A stretch of 64,000 nucleotides of DNA, taken from Gordionus sp. m RMFG-2023 (Eukaryota > Nematomorpha > Gordioida > Chordodea > Parachordodidae). Position 1 is the stretch's first letter; each line of letters starts with the position of its first letter. The position numbers and the translations under genes were made by a program. Location: the NCBI RefSeq assembly GCF_954871325.1, contig NC_088777.1, forward strand, positions 20,747,366 to 20,811,365, written 5' to 3'. Below are positions 1 to 13,654 of the stretch, piece by piece. A model generated the notes under the pieces. The model was given only the letters and a program-made list of their open reading frames with translations, was not told the DNA's origin and searched no databases.

Positions 1-693
1 TTCATATATTTATAACTCCTCTTTACTATATGTGCAGCACCTACCCTGTTCCATGTTCTGACGAAACGGATAATTAATTGAAAGATTGTAGAAAAAAAGA
101 TGTTTTAGGTACTAGGATGATTAAAGATGAGGGAGAACCAACACAGTAACGTTAATATTGGGAAATAGGGCAGCAGACATGACAAATTATTATATATTTA
201 GTGAGATTTTCAAATGTAAAATTCACAACTTAATATTAATCAAATACTCATTTTGCTTAATTGTCTAAAAGAAACTATTATTTACATTCGGTAAAGAGTC
301 CTGATAACATTTCTAATGCTTATACATGGCAGATTATTAAAAAAATATACAGGAACGGACTAGCCATAAGATCAAGTGGCCATTTTACCCACAAGGCCGC
401 TAGATGTCGATTTTAGGGTTCGATGAAAATAAAATGCCGATCAGAAAAAAAATATGAAATATATATTAATTTTTTTATAATATAGATTATTACTTGTCAT
501 TTATCATATTTCCTATATTTTATGAATTAAAAGTTATTTATTTTTAATTATATTTCCATTTTTAGCAATTAGAATTTCACATCAATACATTTCTTGAGGA
601 TTATAATTTAGTAATTTATTATGGGGTTTTTTCAAAAAAAAGGTGCATTTGCATTTAATCAAAGTCAAGTTTTGTGATTAACATTATTTTATA
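1..693. other. A+T-rich stretch without a recognisable gene
   Basis: No coding signal, RNA gene or bounded repeat was recognised. A slightly GC-richer patch at about 350-420 has short matches to a patch at about 2400-2450 (GGCCGCTAG and a CGGACTAGC motif), which hints at a small dispersed repeat whose ends I cannot define. Confidence 0.5.
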
Positions 694-831
694 CAGGAAT
701 GCGAACCCGGCAAAATTTTTGCTCGGGTTCGGTTCGGTTTAAGGTTAAAAAAGGTGGGTTCGGTTCGGGTTTGGTTCAGGGAAATATTTTTGAACCCGGG
801 TTTTCTTCTCCGGGTTCGGTTCGAACCCCTG
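694..831. mobile_element. 138-bp hAT-like miniature element with GC-rich ends
   Basis: The unit is flanked on both sides by the identical 8-bp direct repeat ATTTTATA (686-693 and 832-839), the target duplication length of hAT elements. Its ends are imperfect inverted repeats beginning CAGG and leading into GAACCCGG / GGTTCGAACC blocks. The interior is repeated GGTTCGGTTCGG-type sequence, strikingly GC-rich against the surroundings. There is no coding capacity, so it is non-autonomous. The perfect target duplication suggests a fairly recent insertion. Confidence 0.8.
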
Positions 832-839
832 ATTTTATA

Positions 840-3800
840 ATTCAAATTCAATAAGTTTTAAAATAATAAATGAAAAACAGATTAGAAATGATATCCATGT
901 AATAAAACAAGTTTATGAAAATGAGAATTTGTATTATAGAAATTTCCTCGAAACAATATGAATTATATCGAAAAATGAAAAAAATAATATGCAGAGACGA
1001 CTTAGAGAAGGCTATGTACAAACATAAAAAAGTAAAGCTGAAACTTTCCGACATATCAAAGTCCAAAGGAAGAGGTTCACTAATAACGTCAAAGACAACC
1101 CTTATTAGAGTTATTAATGCTTTTCTATGTAAAATTAGGAATTTGATTTTAAAAAAGGAGACAGGTAACAAACGGGTTAATTGGAAAATATAAAGTAAAC
1201 AAGACAGCTAATTATGGCGCTAAATAAAAGAATATATTAACCAAATAATTAACCTGGCCAAAGTAAGCTGCTAAAGCTTCAAAAGGTGGGCGCACGTTAA
1301 AACGTTAAACAGCTCTGATTTTTTTAGAAATTTTGAAATAATGAAGCATTTCTCATATTTACAAACTAAAAATTTTAATATATTAGCGGTTTGGAAAATG
1401 ATCGGAGGTGCCAAGTATCCTGTACCTTCTAAAACCTTCACGAATATTCAAAATTATAAAAATCAAAAAATTAATAAAAAGATTTCTGATTTAAGGTTAC
1501 CAGATAGCCCTTGGGTACAAGAAATACTAAAAATAGAAAAGAACAAAGAGGATGTATGGCGATGAAGGCAAGATGAACGCCCGTAGGTTCGATTGATCTC
1601 TCACTGTTAAAGTATTTCGTCTTATACTTGATTAGATTATAAATAGTTTGACCTAACGGTTTTCGGTGAATAATGAGATTATAACGAATGTACAATATTT
1701 GTGTCGGAAGCATTTTGAAATAACTATCGAAGATATTTCTGAAAAAGGCCTTGAAGAAATTTTTACACTTGAAAATGTATTCAGTGAAAAATAGGGACAC
1801 TATAATTTGTGATAGTGAGGAGTCTAATAAAAGAAAATGAAGTAACACAAATAATAACTCCAATCAAGTGCAATAACAAGTTTATCTCCTAAGAAACCGT
1901 TATCTCAAAAAAAGGACAAAAAGCTTTTCGTTACATACTTAAAAATAAGAATACATGAATAAAAAAATGTGATAAAGAATTAATTCTGTTGATTCATTTC
2001 TCTGCAAAGTTTTAAAGCAAAATAATAAAGAATAATAAATTTAAGCCGATTGTATTGTTTAAGGAAATCCAATAGAAAGAAGAAATAAGATTTCATTTTT
2101 TCTTTATAAAATGATATTGTTTTCCTTTCTTAAATAATGGTACCATATAAAAATGATATGATTTTCGCTTAATTGATTTATTTATTTCTATTTGTGAACT
2201 ATATTTACAATATGGCAGATTTTATATCATTTTTAAATGTGCAAGCAATTTTCTAATAAAAATATGTGATTATGTTATAATAGAATATCCATTAGATATA
2301 GTTTTATTCAAAAAAATGAAAAATAATAAAAACCATGTAGAATAAACCATTGCCGTTAAAGGTCGAGTAAAAGCGGGCCTACAAAATAAAGAGTATGAAT
2401 AGCTAAGTCTCCCGGCCGCTAGAAAAGAGAAGGCAACACCGCTAGTCCGCTCTGATATATGTGGTTAGGATATAGATCTATATTTCGAATTTTATCGGAA
2501 GTTTAAAAAACTTCATAATATCAAAAATTATCTCAACAATTATCGTGCTTGTTTAGCTATTTAAAAAATATATATTTATAAATTACAACACTACTTTTTA
2601 ATTAATGATTTTTTTAAAAGCAATATTTATGAATTTAATATCACTTATTTAGAGGTAAGCAATTAAATTTATCTCTAAACAATACTTTTTTCAAAATCTC
2701 TATAAAAAACCTCTAAAGATGATCAATTCTACAAAATGGTGCCATCTCTTTAAGGTCTTTTATCTTAGAAATTATATGCCCAAAGGATCCATTTATGCAA
2801 GTGTCCATAAATTAAAGGGCCATAAGTGACTATTTTATGTAGGTTTTAATTAATTTTTTAGAAATTTCATAGAATATAAACATTTGTCTTTAGCCAATAA
2901 ACATTAAAAAATATTATATATCTTTCGATATATGAAAAATAATAATATAGAATTACGAATTTTTTTATAGAACAATATGATACAAAACTTGTTTTAGATT
3001 TTTAAATGGGAAAACCTTTGTTAATTCATAAATAATTTATAGTAATTAATGCGTAGAAATAATCTAAAATATTGTTAAAACACTCATATTTACCCCCACT
3101 CCCTGGCCCCCTTTCTATAATCTCAAAAAAGCGAGCTGTGTTCAAGTGATTGAAATTATTTGATTGATTCTTAAAATATGTCCTATTCCTGAAATTTTAC
3201 ATTTTTCAAATATAATCGATTGATAAGTAAACATTGAAGAGGTAAATGTTTCATATAAATAAATTGCTATGCTGTTTAAAGAAGTCGGGCTAACAAAATA
3301 AATTCCAACTGGTGGTGGGGTACATATTAGTTAATTTTACTACAATTAAAAGTTTAATTTTAAAAAAAAAACATTATAATTTAGTGGCTATCCTTAGTCC
3401 CCTTTTTGCTGGTCTGCCTTTGACGGGTTTAATTTTATTACCATATAGTAGTTTTATGCGTTTTTCTTAATTTTTTTAAAAATTATTTTAAAAAAATATT
3501 GTATCCTTTAAAGGGTGTGGGGGGGGGGGGATAGGTGTAATTTGTTTACAAAATATTTAATTTATAATGAAACATTGTATTTTCCATTGAGAGATTCCTG
3601 CTCTACCACTCTTTAAGCCAATAATTAAAGAGATGTTGCCCTGCAGAATGTTCATATGTATGAATTTCAACTAGCTTAATTTTTCAAGATCTTCGATTTT
3701 AACCTCACGAAAAATAGTTATAAAAGAATTCCAAAGATTTTATGTAGTGCCTTCTGTTACAAAAACTAAGGCATAAAAATTTTCTCTAGCTATTAATAAA

Positions 3801-4699
3801 ACACTATTTTCTATTAAATACCATCATGTAAAATTTATAATTTGAAGTGAAAGCTAATTTAAATTTTAAAAAATTTTCAAGTGAAAGGTTATTTTAACAC
3901 ATAGTTCCATCATTGAGCCCTGCAAATTGACCAAAGTCCAGTAAAAATTTTTAAAAAAAATAGAGCTAGGTTTAGGCCTATAAGTAAAAAATTCGGGCGA
4001 GATAAATAAAGAATTCAAACTGAGCGTGGGTTTCAGTTTTTTAAAATAAATCAGATGGGGCGAGCCGAAAAATTGAATTTTCAGGTTTTTTTTACCATAA
4101 TATGTCATATAATTATAATCAAATAATAACCATACAAAATAATTTAATAATTTTACTAAAGTTTGGAGAATGATTTCAATAAAATATGGCTCTTCAATTT
4201 TTTTGAGACCCGCGAATTTTCAATCAATTAATTTAATAAATCTCGTGATATTAACTATTTTGCACTAGTGAATTAAGTATTATGCTAATTTTGTAATATA
4301 AAAGCAATCGTTCAAAAAATAGTAGAAAAAAACTTGCGATAAATTTATAAATTTAAAAAAATAATTTAAATTATTAACCAAAATTTTTTTAAAAAAACCA
4401 TGAATCAAAAAGTTAAAAGGTGGAGAAAATGAGTTAAAAAACATTCAAAATAAGGTGTTTGTTTTATAAGATATATTTCAAAATTTTTTTATATATATAA
4501 TTTGCGACTTTAAACATGATAACTTGGACAGAAGGTCCTCAAAAATATATCAACTTCTGTTTAAACAAATTTTATTTCTTTTTATATAAAAAAAATTGTT
4601 ATATTCTTTCAATTTTTTCATCAAAATTTTTAAAAAAAGAAGAAATTAAAACAAAATTTCAAGAGAGAATTACAACAATATTGAATAATGAGAGGTTTT
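840..4699. other. Gene-free A+T-rich stretch; isolated poly-G tract
   Basis: Open frames at 915-1193 (+) and 1341-1565 (+) have no recognisable domain, no clear splice context and strongly A+T-driven composition; I do not regard them as genes. A run of 12 G lies at 3519-3530. A weak GC-richer patch near 3950-4080 resembles the subterminal parts of the GC-rich miniature elements but has no definable ends. Otherwise nothing is seen. Confidence 0.5.
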
Positions 4700-5160
4700 A
4701 AATTTAAAATAATATAAGATTTCGATTTTTTTTTAACCAGAAAAGAGTCAGAAGCAAAATAAATATATTAAAATATAGTTTATTTATAATAAAGATAAAT
4801 TTAGCTAGTCCAATTAGTAAAATATGATAAAAGAAACATAATGTCATCGCCAGTAGAATATAAGTGGTCTATAGATAATTTTATTTATTTTTTTTAAATA
4901 ATCCAGCTTCAGATAAAGAAAGAAAACTTCTAGCCAATTAAATAAGATTCTGATTTTTTTTAGAAAATCGGCAAAAACGGAAGCAAAAAATGTTCTAAAA
5001 TATAGTTTATTAATAATAAAATAACAAGCTTAGAGTTATAATGGAATTATTTGGTCATAGCTAGCATAATATAAGTGGTCTATAGAGAATTTTATTTAAA
5101 ATAAAATTCATTCATAATACTTTACGATGAAAGAAAGCATCTAGTCCAATTAGGTATTGT
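4700..5160 (+). repeat. Divergent tandem duplication, unit about 210 bp
   Basis: Two head-to-tail copies are visible. The phrase ATAAGTGGTCTATAGA recurs at about 4860 and 5071, an AAAATATAGTTTAT block recurs at about 4771 and 4997, and a GATTTTTTTT-plus-AGAAAA block opens each copy. The copies have drifted substantially. No coding content. Confidence 0.6.
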
Positions 5161-5611
5161 TTTATTTACATATTTTTCTTTTAAAATAATGCATATACTA
5201 AATTTAAAAATTAAAAATATGCTAAAAGATAATTATAAGCGAATACATATATAAAATTGTATTTTGGGTATAGACTAAAGTTTCTTGTTTAAAAAGTATA
5301 TATATACCAATGCGCACTTCCAAAGTTATGAAACAGGGCAAAGGTCATTCTCCACTCGAATCTGAGTTTCAGATCCGTCAAATACTGTTATTTTTTCGAA
5401 TTTGGCTGTAATACAAAAATATGTCTGATGCAGTGCAGAGCTCTAATCGGGCTCTAGTACAAAAGTGACGCCATTTGTTTATTTTACTTCAGCCAAAAAT
5501 TGAAATGAAATATTAATAAAAATTAAGAGAGATATCATGGATAGAGGTATAGATCAATATTAAATATGATTTGTCAAACTTTATAATTAATTGCGTTGGT
5601 GGGATAAGTTT

Positions 5612-5835
5612 CAGGGCAGTAGCGTCACTAGAGAGAGCGCAGGGGCTCGAGCCCATAAAAAATTTGAAGATCCCCCTCAAAATTTTGAATTTTTTTTATA
5701 CCACTAAAAAAAGGTAATTTTAGATAATGTTATCTAAAAAAATTTTGAATATTGGCTATAAAAAGGGTAATTTTGAAAATAATTGAAAATATTTATTTTA
5801 GCACCTTGAGATTGTAAAGGCTAGTGATATTCCTG
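5612..5835. mobile_element. Miniature inverted-repeat element, CGTCACTAG family, copy 1
   Basis: The left end contains CAGGG..AGCGTCACTAG and the right end, reverse-complemented, reads CAGGAATATCACTAGCC. Inside are GGGGCTCGAGCCC and a GATAATGTTATCTAAA block, both shared with the copy at 10,009-10,233 in the opposite orientation. No target duplication is preserved, so this copy is probably older than that one. Confidence 0.65.
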
Positions 5836-8783
5836 GTTCAGGGGTATCTAAATATCAAATTTCAAATTATGTTCTCATAATATAAGCTGTTTAATCTCTG
5901 CTCTTTGAAATAAAAACGTGGCAAAGCATACTTGGCTGAAACGATTATATTAATCACATTTATAAAAAATAAATATAAATTGCTCCATGTAATTTCAAAT
6001 ATTTTTTAAGCCAAAATCCTGCAATACAAAATGATATATTCCTTAAATCATGCCTTAAGAACAAATAAACATTTTATAATAAACTTTTTTTTAAATCAAA
6101 AAAAAAGTATTATATACAAATATTTGCAAACGTATATTCAGAGAATATAAATATTTTTCAAGCTTGAAAAACCAGGTTAAAAAAATGACAGGGAGTTGAG
6201 TGTTTGATCAATAAAAAATAGTTAAATTTTTGTGAGAAATGCGATTGATGCAATGTTTTTTATAATTGGAATATATCATATCATAACTTTAAATAGAATT
6301 ATATAATAAATTATTTAAGTTTTACCTTAGAAAAACACGTCGTTTCCCTTCCGTTAAAAACGATCTCATTATCTAATGTTATATATAAATATGGGGAAAA
6401 ATGCGAATTCATAATGACGACTTTTTTCTCCCCATTTATTTTTAATGAGAAATAATTTGTGCATTATGTCAGCATTGCTTCGTTAAGCAAAGTCATGATA
6501 TGTGTTTAAAAAAAATCAAAAAAAGAAAAGTTCCTCCTGAAATTCATAATAATCAATAATACAGTAAAGAGCTAAATATGCGTATTAAGCTATTTTTTAA
6601 TAATTTTATAAACTGCATTATTTAAGTGGGAATGATTTAACATGAATTAGAAAATAAACAAATTTCTTTCAGAAATTATGTTGCACAAACAATCTGGTAG
6701 CTTCTTAGCTCAACAACTTTTTTCAAAAATTGGAAATTATATTTTTTTTTTAAAAAAAAAATAGGAATTAACCTTATATTTTTGCACATAAAATATATAT
6801 AAAATTATCTAATTTATAGGGAGGGCCCTGAAAATTACAAAAAGAGGGCATGGCTTTAATTTTTTTAAAAAATAGAAATATTCTAAAATATAAAATTGAG
6901 TATTCGCGTCTTTTATTAAAATTCAATGATAATTAAACTTTCTCTAGGATTTTGACAAAGTATTATGATTTTTTTTATAAAAATGCACGAATTTTTTTAA
7001 ATTAATATCTCGGGTCCTGTCGGACCGGGTATAAAAATAAATAAAAATTTAGGGTATGGCTCAAGCAAAAAAATATCTGTTCTGTAGGGCGAGTGTACAA
7101 AGAAATAAAAGGAATAAAAATAAAATGGGATTCTAGAAAGTTTACGTTCAAAATCAAGTCCAGATGTTTTAAATTTTTTTGTAGATACAACCCAACTCGG
7201 GTTTTTTGCTTGGCCCGGGCTTTTAAAATTTCATCATTTAAATAGCAGGGAATTTGAAGAAGTTAAATTTATTACTTTGATCCTATTAGGGAAAAAGAGT
7301 CCTGGTCCAGTTTGTTTTTTATAATTTTAGGCCCGGCCTGTATTTTTCAATTCTTACCTTACCATAAGGAATGGTCTAATAGTCGAAGACATAATATTTG
7401 AAAAATAATATTTAACAAATTTAATAAAATTTTTATAATAAATAAACATTCGATTTACTTACCTATTTTACCAGAAAATGGATTGTAAGAACAGGTATAT
7501 ACGGTCTATTCATAAGCAGTCATTTTTTTCCAAAATCCAAAATTTTAATTTCTCATAAAAAATATATAATAAAACATTAAGTAAAAAAAGATATATATAT
7601 ATCTCTATTTACAAACACATTCTTAATTTGTCAAAGGGGCTGATGATTTGTCAAAAAATTTAAAAAAAAATAAAATTAAAAAAAAAAGATAAATAATGAA
7701 TTTGATTGTGTAAATAAAATTTAATGGGCGTAAAAGTCATCATGAATACTAAAAAAATATTGGGTTAATTATTTATTTATAATTTATTTACTATTTTAAT
7801 AAAATTGTAATAAAAATTAAATATAAATTTTGGAGGAAATAATGATAATACTTACAAAAGAAGATTCTATCCTCAATCGATAAATTATTAGAGATAGATA
7901 ATATAAAAAATAATATGACAATATGTTTTGAAAATTTCTATGGAAATCCAATTTTTTTTATCATTAACATTGAAAATATGAATAAATGTCATAATATATA
8001 TGTAGAAGGAAGGGGAGGGGGGGGGGGTTAATTTAAAGAAAAAATTGGAATCTATTCAGAAAATAAATATGAATGACTTGACTATCAATAAAAAAAATAT
8101 CGTAATTTTGTTTTTCTTTTTAACGGTATATTGATGTTTTTAATATGATAGAAAGGAGAGAAAAGGATAGGGTAAAGATAATGAGAAAATAAAATTATTT
8201 TGGTAAAAGAATTTTATAAAAGATTATTTTATTTTACATAGTTTTGAATTCGAGTTTAATGAACTTGATTATGATTATTAAACTTAAAATTATTTTTGAA
8301 TAAATTAGATTGGTAATCAGTAAAGAATCTGGTCCGCCTAACTCAACATCATTAATAAAATTTAATGATTCCGGCCCATTTCCTCCAAATTTATACCTAT
8401 TTTGCTTCGTAGAATGTCACAATTATAAATGAATTTAAAAATATAAAAAAATTTTTTTTATAAAAATCAAGAGGTGGGAAATGTTTCCTGTAATATCCTA
8501 TTTTTTTAGATAAAATTTATTAATTATCAAAACTACTTAATATTTTAAATTTACTACAAACATTAAGAAAGAATAAAATAAATATTTGGAGATTTCTTCC
8601 CTACAAGTTTATAAAAATTTGGACCGTGAGCAACAAGTCGAGCTGGACATAGATTTATAAAAATTACCACCGCGCCCGCGGGCTGTCTCAGGCCGAAACA
8701 TTTCTATTTCACAGCCCAAATGCCCGAATCTAGTCTGCATCGTGAAATGGATAGAAAGATTTGAGAGATTTGATATTTATGAT
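5836..8783. other. Gene-free A+T-rich stretch
   Basis: No supported gene. GC-richer words at 7010-7040, 7195-7220 and 7300-7350 (CGGACCGGG, TGGCCCGGGC, GGCCCGGCC) look like relics of the GC-rich-ended miniature elements found elsewhere in the window, but termini are lost. An 11-G run lies at 8017-8027. A GC-richer patch at 8620-8745 remains unexplained. Confidence 0.45.
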
Positions 8784-9000
8784 TAGTGTTGTTAAACGGC
8801 TCGATTTGAGCCGATTTTAAAAACGACTAACTCACTATTTATCCAGAAAAATATTACTAAAGTCTGATGATTTTGGTCATAGATGGCACAAGGTTTAGAC
8901 CTCTATTCGCGAAATCTCGAAGCTTAGGGAGAATTTTTCTGGCTAAAATATAGAGTATGCCGTTTTTAAAAAATTGACTCAAATTGAGACATTTATACTA
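8784..9000. mobile_element. hAT-like miniature element, TAGTGTTGTTAAACGG family, copy 1
   Basis: The unit begins TAGTGTTGTTAAACGGCTC and ends in a diverged inverted copy; each half repeats the GAGCCGATTTT-AAAAACG block. Flanks TTTATGAT (8776-8783) and TTTATGGC (9001-9008) agree at six of eight positions, consistent with an old 8-bp target duplication. It is one of five copies in the window and has no coding capacity. Confidence 0.75.
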
Positions 9001-9008
9001 TTTATGGC

Positions 9009-10000
9009 TACTACATATACTAAATTCTATTCTACCTAGGTTCTGAATTAAACCCTTCGAATCCTAACATTTTTAACTAAGATTCCGAATCCATTTTCCT
9101 CCCATTTTTTAAAAAAAGAAATTATTAGGAAATGATGATTAAAAAAATATACTAGGAAATGATGTTATTAAATTAAATATATAAATTAATTTAAAAATCT
9201 TAATAATCAAATAAAATTTATATTTTATCAACTTCAGCTCATATATACAAAAATGGAAGAAATTTTAATTATTCAATTATTAATTAAAATTATTAATTAA
9301 AATTTCAAAATTTAATTCAATTTAAATCACTTTTTTACCTTTATTATATGTTTTTTAAATTGAATAATGGTAAAAAAAAATTCTTATTAATCTCTTTATG
9401 TTTGATTTTAACAAATTTAGTAAAATCGATTTGTTATTGTTAAGATAAAATAATAGTAAATGAGCATCATTTTGTGCTTAGCTCTACGCTTAAATTATCC
9501 GAATTAATACCGAATCTAAAAAGAAAACCCGTCGGCCTGACTGAACCGACCAAATAATTTAAAATTCGAACCTGAACCCGTACCTTAACCAATAAAAAAT
9601 TTGTCGCCATAGAAACTTTAATATAAAAATCAGATAATGAACGTATAGGGATTGGGAATCTCTTAATTTCATAAACTGAGGAGAATTTTTTAATTCGAAA
9701 AATCTTTGAAATGTATTCCAGTCCAGCATAAGTAAAATACCTACCCATTAATTTCAGACAATTTTCGCCATATTTTTTCTTTAAATATATAAAAACGGGT
9801 ATACATTAAAGGTATTTTTATAGTTTTAGGCAAAATTGTCTGAATTTATAGTGTGGGCACTCTATACATGTTTTCATATATTTTCAGTCAAATAGCTTTA
9901 ATAATCCTTCTCAGGGAATGATTTTAAATTGAAAGATTCTGTATCCCAAAGAATTCCATATATATAACATATTTTATATTATTTACCTAACCCTAGCAAT
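9009..10000. other. Gene-free stretch
   Basis: A 93-codon minus-strand open frame (9467-9748) has no recognisable domain. Its middle part coincides with GAACC / CCGACC-rich sequence typical of miniature-element ends in this window, so I take it as repeat-derived. Nothing else is supported. Confidence 0.45.
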
Positions 10001-10008
10001 TATATCAT

Positions 10009-10233
10009 ATTGCAGGGGCATCACTAGCCTTTACAATCTCAGGGGATCTAAAATAAATTTAAATTATTTAACATTATCTAAAATTACTTTATTTTAGCTA
10101 GCATTATCCAAATTACCTTTTTTAGATAAATATTATATAATATTATCTTTTCTTAGTTAACATTATCCAAACTAGGGGGTTCTTCAAATTTTTCAAGGGG
10201 CTCGAGTCCCTGCGCGCCACCTCCTAGTGACGC
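10009..10233. mobile_element. Miniature inverted-repeat element, CGTCACTAG family, copy 2
   Basis: It is bounded by the identical 8-bp direct repeat TATATCAT (10,001-10,008 and 10,234-10,241). GGGGCATCACTAG lies near the left end and CTAGTGACGC at the right end. It carries the family's GGGCTCGAG palindrome and repeated TTATCTAAA / TTATCCAAA phrases. The perfect 8-bp duplication points to a hAT-type mechanism. Non-coding. Confidence 0.75.
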
Positions 10234-10241
10234 TATATCAT

Positions 10242-12709
10242 GTTTAATTTATAAAAAATCAAGCAGATACTTAGAAAAATTGTTATATTTTATGTTCAAA
10301 TCGGTGAAGAGTAAATATGACAAGTTTTTTTAAAAATATTCCTGGTATTGCTTTCAGTGTTGCCCGGAGCTCAATCCTACCCTCTAGATGAAAGTTCGAT
10401 TATGAGAAGAGAAGGTAACAATACATTTTGCAAGCCTTTTTAAATTTGTTTTTTTTCTTTTCAAGTGCTAGGCTAATATTTATTTATTTTATAACCTTGG
10501 CTGATATGTCATATATTACCAAAAAAACTAATGCAATACAACAAACAATACATCGCATTAATTAATTTATATTTACAAAAAAAAAGAATAATAATTTTAA
10601 TTATTTAAAATATAACATCCATCCAAAAAAAATTAATAAAAGAAATATCATTATAAGAAAATTGTCATATTCTTTCATGCAACCTTGATGACATAGAAAA
10701 TTTTGGATTCATTCGCAAACAACAAATAAATTGTTTTTTATATTTTCCCAATTTAAATAACAATAATTATATAATGTTTTTATTTTTATTCAATTCCACA
10801 AAAAAAATTCCTATTAATAAAAAAAATCAATCCGACTCCTAATCCAAAAATCCCTTAAATAAAAAAAAATCCCATTAAAAAATATTGTAAATATAAATAT
10901 AAAAAAATATTGATTTGAAATATTAATTTCCAATCACAACCCAAATCAACAAAAATAAAAAAAAATTCATAATCCAATAAACCATTTTAATTTAAATATT
11001 CAAGTCATAGTATTAAAATATACCATGATAAAAAAAATTATGATAATATTTTTAAAAAATTGGCATTATAAGGGTAAAAATATTTGGTTTTTTTCCAATT
11101 TTTAGAAAATATTAAAATTATTGGGGATTCAAAATTAGGGCATGTGTTTAAGGATAAAATCAATAATTTAGGTTAATTGCCCTTTAAAAATGTAATGTAT
11201 TCACAATATATTATGTGAAATTTGTGAAATAATATTGAATTTTTCGACCTTCTAAAAAATATTAAATTATATGTCAGATTTTAGCCACGGCCTAGGTTTT
11301 AGAAAAAAATATATTTTCAAGCCACTGAATAACTTTCATTGAAAATTCTTTTCAGACTCGTTATTTTTCATCATTTTAAGGCACAGTCCGAAATTTTTAA
11401 ATCTCTTGAATACTTTTTGTATTTTGTAAAATGTTTTATAGGGAATTTGAAAATAAAAGTAAAAAATGAATTTAAAAAACTCCGTTTTCTGATTTTTTTT
11501 TCTTAAATCTGGCTCGGCCGGGCTTTACAAAAAAAATTTAGCCCGACCCGGGTTTCCCTTTTTATATATTACGGTGATTATCAAATTGATTTAGTTTTTT
11601 GAGATGAAATCATTTTAATTATAAGATCATTATGGTTATATAAACATTGGAAATCATAAACTATACTAAATAAGTTCAGAGTTCTTTTCGTCATGTTAAA
11701 GAATTCTACTGCCAAATAGAATTTGTTTTTAAAAAAATTTTTAACCTATATATTGCATTTTATTTTATACTATATTTTGAATTAAAATTTTTTTTTTCAT
11801 AACAATTTAATGTACAAATTTTTATTCATTTACCTTTTTTTTTTAGCATTATCCTTTTTTTAAGAATATGAATGATTTCATAACGAAAAAAAATAATCTG
11901 AAGGAATATTTTATAATAAAATTGTCATTTAATAAATTTTTAGAAAATAACCCTAATAAAAATTTAAAAATATTATTTTATAATTGATATTTGATAGATA
12001 ATTAAAAAAAGAACCAAATATAAAAAAATAGATTAAATAAAAAATGGAAAAGAAAATGAAAATGAAAATTGATATACTAATAATTACAACAAATAGTATG
12101 TTGTGTAAAAAGATAATTTATTTTTAACTAAAGATTTTTTATATAAAATAAATTATGAAAAATTTTAAAAAAAAATTTATTTTACAAGGTTAATATACGA
12201 AGAGATAATAAAAAGATTAAGGTAGATATAATTACTGGTTTTTTTAAATCATGAATTTTTTAATTATTATAACCCAATGAAAGATTAAAATTATAATCAA
12301 TAGAAAAAAATGAACCTTAACCCCAAAATTTTATGTCCTAAAATAGTTTTATTTTAGGTAATGTTGAATGTTTAATCTTCCCACTAGGGCTGCCACAATA
12401 CTAATATTTTATTGGTTTAAAAACTAATACAATCCAATATAAAATCAGTTATTATATTGGTTTTATCAATTGTGATGATATGATAAGTTCGTTTAAAAGC
12501 TAAAATTATTTATTTTTTTTTAAATTCACCGCAAAATAAATTGGTGCAATAATTATTGTTTTAGAAAGAATCTCTTATTTACATTTATTATATAAATAAG
12601 CATTGTGGTAGCAATATTTTATATTATGGAAATACAAGATATAAAGGGTCATGACTTTATAATGCTAACTCCGAAAACTTTTCGAATAAACAATTTTAAA
12701 TATTAGGGA
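10242..12709. other. Gene-free A+T-rich stretch
   Basis: No coding signal. A short GC-rich inverted patch at about 11,508-11,560 (GGCTCGGCCGGGC against GCCCGACCCGGG) resembles the ends of the GC-rich miniature elements but cannot be bounded. Otherwise poly-A/poly-T-rich sequence. Confidence 0.45.
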
Positions 12710-12826
12710 TGGAGTCTCTGAGACAGATCCTCTAGGGGGGAAGGGGGGTACAGAGGCTCGAGCCATATAAAAATTATGAAAATATAAAAAATTTGAGTCC
12801 ATCTGAGATTGTAGTGACACCTCTGA
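12710..12826. mobile_element. Shortened copy of the CGTCACTAG miniature element
   Basis: It shares the GAGGCTCGAGCC block, the following AAAAATTTGA stretch and a GTAGTGACACCTCTGAG end with the copies at 5.6 and 10.0 kb, but is about half their length. Ends and target duplication are not clear; the assignment rests on the internal matches. Confidence 0.45.
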
Positions 12827-13156
12827 GAGATATCTTAAAAAGTCGTTTTAAAATTATTACATGACTTGATCTCTATATTCTGATTGGGTTAAAAGAAAGA
12901 ACATAAATAAATAAATCTAAATTATTTTTTCACTTTATTTTATGAGCAATGTAGCACTGATGAATTGACTTATTGAAAAAAACATATTTCGTTTAAGAGT
13001 TGATATACAAATGGGGATGGAACACTAATACCCTCAGAAAATTATTTAATAAAAATGACAGGGTTGGCAAGACGGCCAATTGGATCATCAACCTACCGAA
13101 ACTACATATTTGACCAGTCAAATACATCTAAGATGTTATTTTTGCTATTAAATAGT

Positions 13157-13410
13157 TCCATGTCAATTCAGCGAAACTTTTATCGCGAAACTTTTATCGC
13201 GAAACACTTTTTCGTGAAACTTTTATCGCGAATGAATTTTATAGCGAAACTTTTATCGCGAATCCACATTAGCGAATATTTTTCCGTTAAAACAATATAG
13301 CGAAACAAATATCGCGAAACCTTTAAAGCGAATACATTAGAGCGAAATTTTTATCTCGGATCAATAATCGCGAAAATTTTATAGCGAAGTCAATATCGCG
13401 AAACATATGA
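13157..13410. repeat. Left-arm TCGCGA array of the foldback element
   Basis: About 15 degenerate units alternate GCGAAAC or GCGAAT with ATCGCGA, each centred on the palindrome TCGCGA or a one-base variant. CpG dinucleotides are far commoner here than anywhere nearby. The inverse array lies at 17,205-17,535. Confidence 0.8.
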
Positions 13411-13654
13411 ATTGAAAAATGGATTTCTTTTATTTGATATTTTTTTAATAAAAAAAATGATATGCTACTATTGTAATATAATTTTTGTTACAATTTATTA
13501 GTGATTTTCACAAGCCCAAAATTTTAAGCAAAAAATTTTTTTGAAGTTCATAAAGATTTTTAAACATATGATAAAAATTTTAAATCTTTTTTGAGGAATT
13601 CTTTTGTGAATTTTATTATAAATAAACAATCTATTAGGTGAAATCTTTTATAGT

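Noticed and set aside
915-1193. 92-codon lysine-rich plus-strand frame as a gene
   Set aside because: Composition is what A-rich DNA gives by chance; an overlapping opposite frame is equally long; no motif or splice context.
1341-1565. 74-codon plus-strand frame (ending RLPDSPWVQEILKIE...) as an exon
   Set aside because: It looks slightly protein-like but matches nothing I know and lacks a convincing neighbouring exon.
9467-9748. 93-codon minus-strand open frame as a gene
   Set aside because: No domain, and its centre coincides with GAACC/CCGACC-rich repeat-type sequence.
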